Shown: positions 9,137 to 11,466 of the stretch, in pieces
How the letters are laid out: the number at the start of each line of letters is the position of its first letter
Position numbering within the stretch: the stretch's first letter is position 1
Origin: an uncultured Porphyromonadaceae bacterium
GTDB taxonomy: Bacteria; Bacteroidota; Bacteroidia; Bacteroidales; Muribaculaceae
NCBI GenBank assembly: GCA_900555915.1
Contig: USNC01000025.1
Span: 1-11,466 of the forward strand
Length of the DNA: 11,466 nt
Direction of reading: 5' to 3'
Notes under the pieces: generated by a model
Told to the model about the DNA's origin: nothing
What the model saw: the letters and a program-made list of their open reading frames with translations, nothing else
Database searches by the model: none
Position numbers and translations under genes: made by a program

Positions 9137-11466
9137 ATGACATCAAAACTAACCAAGCTTGCTTTCGCATTGCTGTGTCTGCTCTTCTCCGGAGCCGCCA
9201 ATGCGCAAAGCTTCAGTCATGAACCGGCTTTCGCACAGTGGAGCTTCTCTGACGAGACTGACTACGAGGCCGTAGTAGTGAATCCTGAAGCAGGCATCTC
9301 AGTGGCATCCGTCAACATCGGAGACGCCCAGCTCACCGGACATGGCACCGGCAACAACGACTGCCTCGATGCCGACGGCAACAAAGTCACCTTCATCAAG
9401 ATCAAACCGAAAAACGGCGCTGAAGACGCTGTGGAATGGTATGTGAAACCCACCCAGGGCGTCACATTCACCCCGACCCGCATCAGCATGTACATCCAGC
9501 GCTTCGGCACCGACGCGCAGAATGGAGTGACCGTCTCCGCCTGCGCCGGGGAGGGAGAGCCGACCGTGCTCGGCAACTACACAGCCCCGCGCAACAATAA
9601 GAGCCAGGCAGACGACAAATACGGAACTTCGGACAACTACACCAACTTCGTCGACATCCTCCTTTCGGCCGACCAGCAGGCAGCCCTTGCCTCGGGCGAG
9701 GGGCTGCACGTCTACACCACAATCGGTGTCGGCAACGCCAAGGAAGGCGGATTCAGCGATGTGCGCATCGAGGGTTTCCTCGACGGCTCCCTCCCCACTG
9801 TGAAAGTGGAGAATGAGGCAGGCCGCGCTTTCTGGTCATTCAGCGATGAGCTCACCTATGCCGACCCGACAAGTACAGAACCTGAGGATTATTTCAGCAT
9901 CGCATCCTTCAATCTCGGCAACGCCACTGTCACCGGCGCCGCTACAGGCAACGAATACGCCGTAGACAGCGAAGGCAACAAGTTCAAGTTTGTCAAGATC
10001 AGACCCGCCAACGGCCCGAGCGACATCGTCGAATGGTTTGTGAAGCCCTCGCAGGGTCTCGCGTTCACTCCGACCCGCATCGAGATGGACATCCAGCGCT
10101 TCGGCACTGACGCGCAGAGCGGCGTCATCGTATCGGCGGCAGCCGGTGATGCCGAAGCCCTGACTCTCGGCACATACACAGCGCCTCGCAACAACAAATC
10201 GAAAGACGAGGACAAATACGGATCATCGGAAGATTACTGCGGCCATGTGGTCATAGAGCTCACGCCCGAACAGCAGGCGGCCCTGACCTCTGATTCCGGC
10301 CTCCACCTCTACTCCACCATCGGCGTCGGCAACACCAAGGAAGGCGGCTTCGCGAATATCAGCATCACGGGTCTCTTCAACGGAGAACTGATGAAAGTCA
10401 CCAAATACACCCTCTCGCTGGCTGCCAATCCGGCAGAAGCCGGCAGCGTGGCCGCACGCCCGTCGGCAGCCGAGTTCGAGGCTGGATCGAAAGTGGCGAT
10501 ATCCACATCGCGCAACTTCGGCTACCGCTTCCTGAACTGGACCGATGCCGCCGGCAATGTGGCAGCCACAACTCCCGAATTTGAATGCACCATGGACGCG
10601 GACTATGCGTTTACCGCCAACTATGAAGTGATCCCCACCTATTCGCTCGACGTGAATGTGGACGGAGGCGCCAACACCTATATGGTTCAGCTCTCTCCCG
10701 CTCCCCATGTGGCCGGCGACCTCAACATGTATGAGGAAGGCACTTCAGTGACCCTGACTGCTTCGAGCAATCCCATACTCAAGTTTACCAACTGGAGCGA
10801 CGGCCAGTCTTCCGGCGAGATCACCCTCGTGATGGACGCCGACAAGGAAATCACCGCCCACTACTCGGCTGAAGACTTCGTGGTGGGATGGGACTTCTAC
10901 CGCAAGGGCGCCAACGGCCGCCTCGCCGACTTCTACTCAGACGACAACGACGCCACATCGCTCAATCTCCGCAACGCCGACGGCGAGATCCAGGGTTGGC
11001 TCGACAAGAGCCAGGAGGCAGCCGCCGGTTATGAAGGACGTCCCGCAGCCGTCAACTGGCGCACATCGGGTCTGGGCGACTACTATTGGGAGACCAAGGT
11101 CAACGCCGCCGCCTTCACCGACATGAAGCTGATCACCGCGATGCTCTACAACTACAATGCCTACACAGTGCAGAACGTGGAGATATCCTTCGACGGCGAG
11201 ACCTGGACCAAGGTGGGCGAGATCAAGATGGACGGAGCCAAGAACTGGACCGATGCCGAGATCGCATTCCCTGCGGAGGCCAACAACCGGCCCGAACTCT
11301 ACATACGCTGGATAGCTGACAAGGCATCCGCTGTAGACGGCACCACCTCTTCGAACGACGGCACTTCCCTGGGCGCCTCATTCCTTCTCGGCAAGCAGCA
11401 GCTCGTAGACGACGGCACGGCTCCCGTGCTCGTATCCTACGTGCCTGAGGAAGGCTCTGACCTGTC
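9137..11466 (+). CDS. Large secreted multidomain protein, N-terminal 776 codons (runs off window)
   Basis: The frame is open from the ATG at 9137 to the last base with no stop. Residues 1-23 are a signal peptide (MTSKLTK, hydrophobic core, ANA then Q24). Two tandem copies of a ~185-residue module follow (35-217 and 233-417). Next are two InlB-type B repeats (423-498 and 502-576), each with the GY.F.NW.D or KFTNWSDG pattern and ending in TANY or TAHY. A beta-sandwich-like domain (about 583-755) starts with VVGWDFYRKGANGRLADFYS and contains EISFDGETWTKVGEI. The last residues (APVLVSYVPEEGSDL) look like the start of an SbsA/Big-type Ig domain. I recall similar N-terminal arrangements on Bacteroidota pectate-lyase-like and other secreted polysaccharide enzymes, so a glycan-binding or glycan-cleaving role is a reasonable inference, but no catalytic domain is visible. 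It is separated from dtd by 89 bases with a weak hairpin, so it is probably its own transcription unit. A surface adhesin is the main alternative. Confidence 0.75.
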   Translation, partial: MTSKLTKLAFALLCLLFSGAANAQSFSHEPAFAQWSFSDETDYEAVVVNPEAGISVASVNIGDAQLTGHGTGNNDCLDADGNKVTFIKIKPKNGAEDAVEWYVKPTQGVTFTPTRISMYIQRFGTDAQNGVTVSACAGEGEPTVLGNYTAPRNNKSQADDKYGTSDNYTNFVDILLSADQQAALASGEGLHVYTTIGVGNAKEGGFSDVRIEGFLDGSLPTVKVENEAGRAFWSFSDELTYADPTSTEPEDYFSIASFNLGNATVTGAATGNEYAVDSEGNKFKFVKIRPANGPSDIVEWFVKPSQGLAFTPTRIEMDIQRFGTDAQSGVIVSAAAGDAEALTLGTYTAPRNNKSKDEDKYGSSEDYCGHVVIELTPEQQAALTSDSGLHLYSTIGVGNTKEGGFANISITGLFNGELMKVTKYTLSLAANPAEAGSVAARPSAAEFEAGSKVAISTSRNFGYRFLNWTDAAGNVAATTPEFECTMDADYAFTANYEVIPTYSLDVNVDGGANTYMVQLSPAPHVAGDLNMYEEGTSVTLTASSNPILKFTNWSDGQSSGEITLVMDADKEITAHYSAEDFVVGWDFYRKGANGRLADFYSDDNDATSLNLRNADGEIQGWLDKSQEAAAGYEGRPAAVNWRTSGLGDYYWETKVNAAAFTDMKLITAMLYNYNAYTVQNVEISFDGETWTKVGEIKMDGAKNWTDAEIAFPAEANNRPELYIRWIADKASAVDGTTSSNDGTSLGASFLLGKQQLVDDGTAPVLVSYVPEEGSDL
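9239..9787 (+). repeat. Tandem protein module, copy 1
   Basis: Residues 35-217 of the large secreted protein. It runs from WSFSDE to IEGFLDG, and copy 2 lies 594 bases (198 codons) downstream. Blocks shared with copy 2 include VEW(Y/F)VKP(T/S)QG, FTPTRI.M.IQRFGTDAQ.GV, YTAPRNNKS, DKYG(T/S)S, QQAAL and TIGVGN.KEGGF. The alternating pattern suggests an all-beta, possibly carbohydrate-binding, domain. No named family was recognised with confidence. Confidence 0.85.
9833..10387 (+). repeat. Tandem protein module, copy 2
   Basis: Residues 233-417 of the large secreted protein, from WSFSDE to ITGLFNGE. It is in register with copy 1 over its whole length with only small insertions near the start. 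Divergence is spread along the module while the long blocks stay intact, which suggests an older duplication kept by selection rather than a recent copy. Confidence 0.85.
10403..10630 (+). repeat. InlB-type B repeat 1
   Basis: Residues 423-498: KYTLSLAANPAEAGSV, then FEAGSKVAI, GYRFLNWTDAAGN and MDADYAFTANYEV. This is the layout of divergent InlB B-repeat (beta-grasp-like) domains that act as stalks or spacers in secreted proteins. Confidence 0.8.
10640..10864 (+). repeat. InlB-type B repeat 2
   Basis: Residues 502-576: YSLDVNVDGG, YEEGTSVTLTA, LKFTNWSDGQSSGE and MDADKEITAHY. It has the same layout as repeat 1 with an insertion after the first strand (TYMVQLSPAPHVAGD), and it follows repeat 1 after about three residues. 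Confidence 0.8.

Noticed and set aside
9239..10387. Considered the repeats as a mobile element or recombination array
   Set aside because: The repeats are in frame inside one protein, diverged at the DNA level, with no inverted ends or transposase.

Overview
The window looks like a chromosomal segment of a fairly GC-rich gut Bacteroidales species. Three things point there: two candidate promoters of the Bacteroidota type (a TAnnTTTG -7 box about 19 bp after a TTG/TTTA-like -33 box), start codons preceded by A/C-rich leaders with no Shine-Dalgarno sequence, and a lipoprotein plus secreted carbohydrate-active enzymes typical of the group. A Muribaculaceae-like or Alistipes-like origin is possible, but this is a guess from base composition and gene style only.

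Layout, all genes on the + strand: (1) 1-701, the 3' end of ribosomal protein S1 (rpsA), closed by a perfect 14-bp hairpin terminator. (2) A 317-base gap with a candidate promoter at its far end. (3) 1019-7764, a tight three-gene glycoside hydrolase operon: an exported LacZ-type GH2 beta-galactosidase, an exported GH43 enzyme with a C-terminal beta-sandwich, and an exported GH51 alpha-L-arabinofuranosidase. Gaps are 51 and 47 bases, and a long hairpin follows the last gene. (4) 7954-9047, a second two-gene unit with its own candidate promoter: a nitroreductase-family lipoprotein and dtd (D-aminoacyl-tRNA deacylase). (5) 9137 to the end, the N-terminal 776 codons of a large secreted multidomain protein that runs off the window. 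It has a signal peptide, two tandem copies of a ~185-residue module, two InlB-type B repeats, another beta-sandwich-like domain, and the start of an Ig-like domain.

How the genes work together (inference): the three hydrolases would trim terminal galactose and arabinose (or xylose) from plant oligosaccharides such as arabinogalactan, rhamnogalacturonan-I side chains or arabinoxylan in the periplasm. No SusC/SusD pair, sensor/regulator or endo-acting enzyme is in view, so the cassette looks like a stand-alone trimming module that depends on import by another locus. The large secreted protein could be the extracellular partner, since its architecture resembles N-terminal halves of Bacteroidota polysaccharide lyases, but its catalytic part is not visible. 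No tRNA, rRNA, CRISPR array, insertion sequence or phage gene was found. The parts least explained by known families are the tandem module at 9239-10387 and the lipid-anchored nitroreductase.
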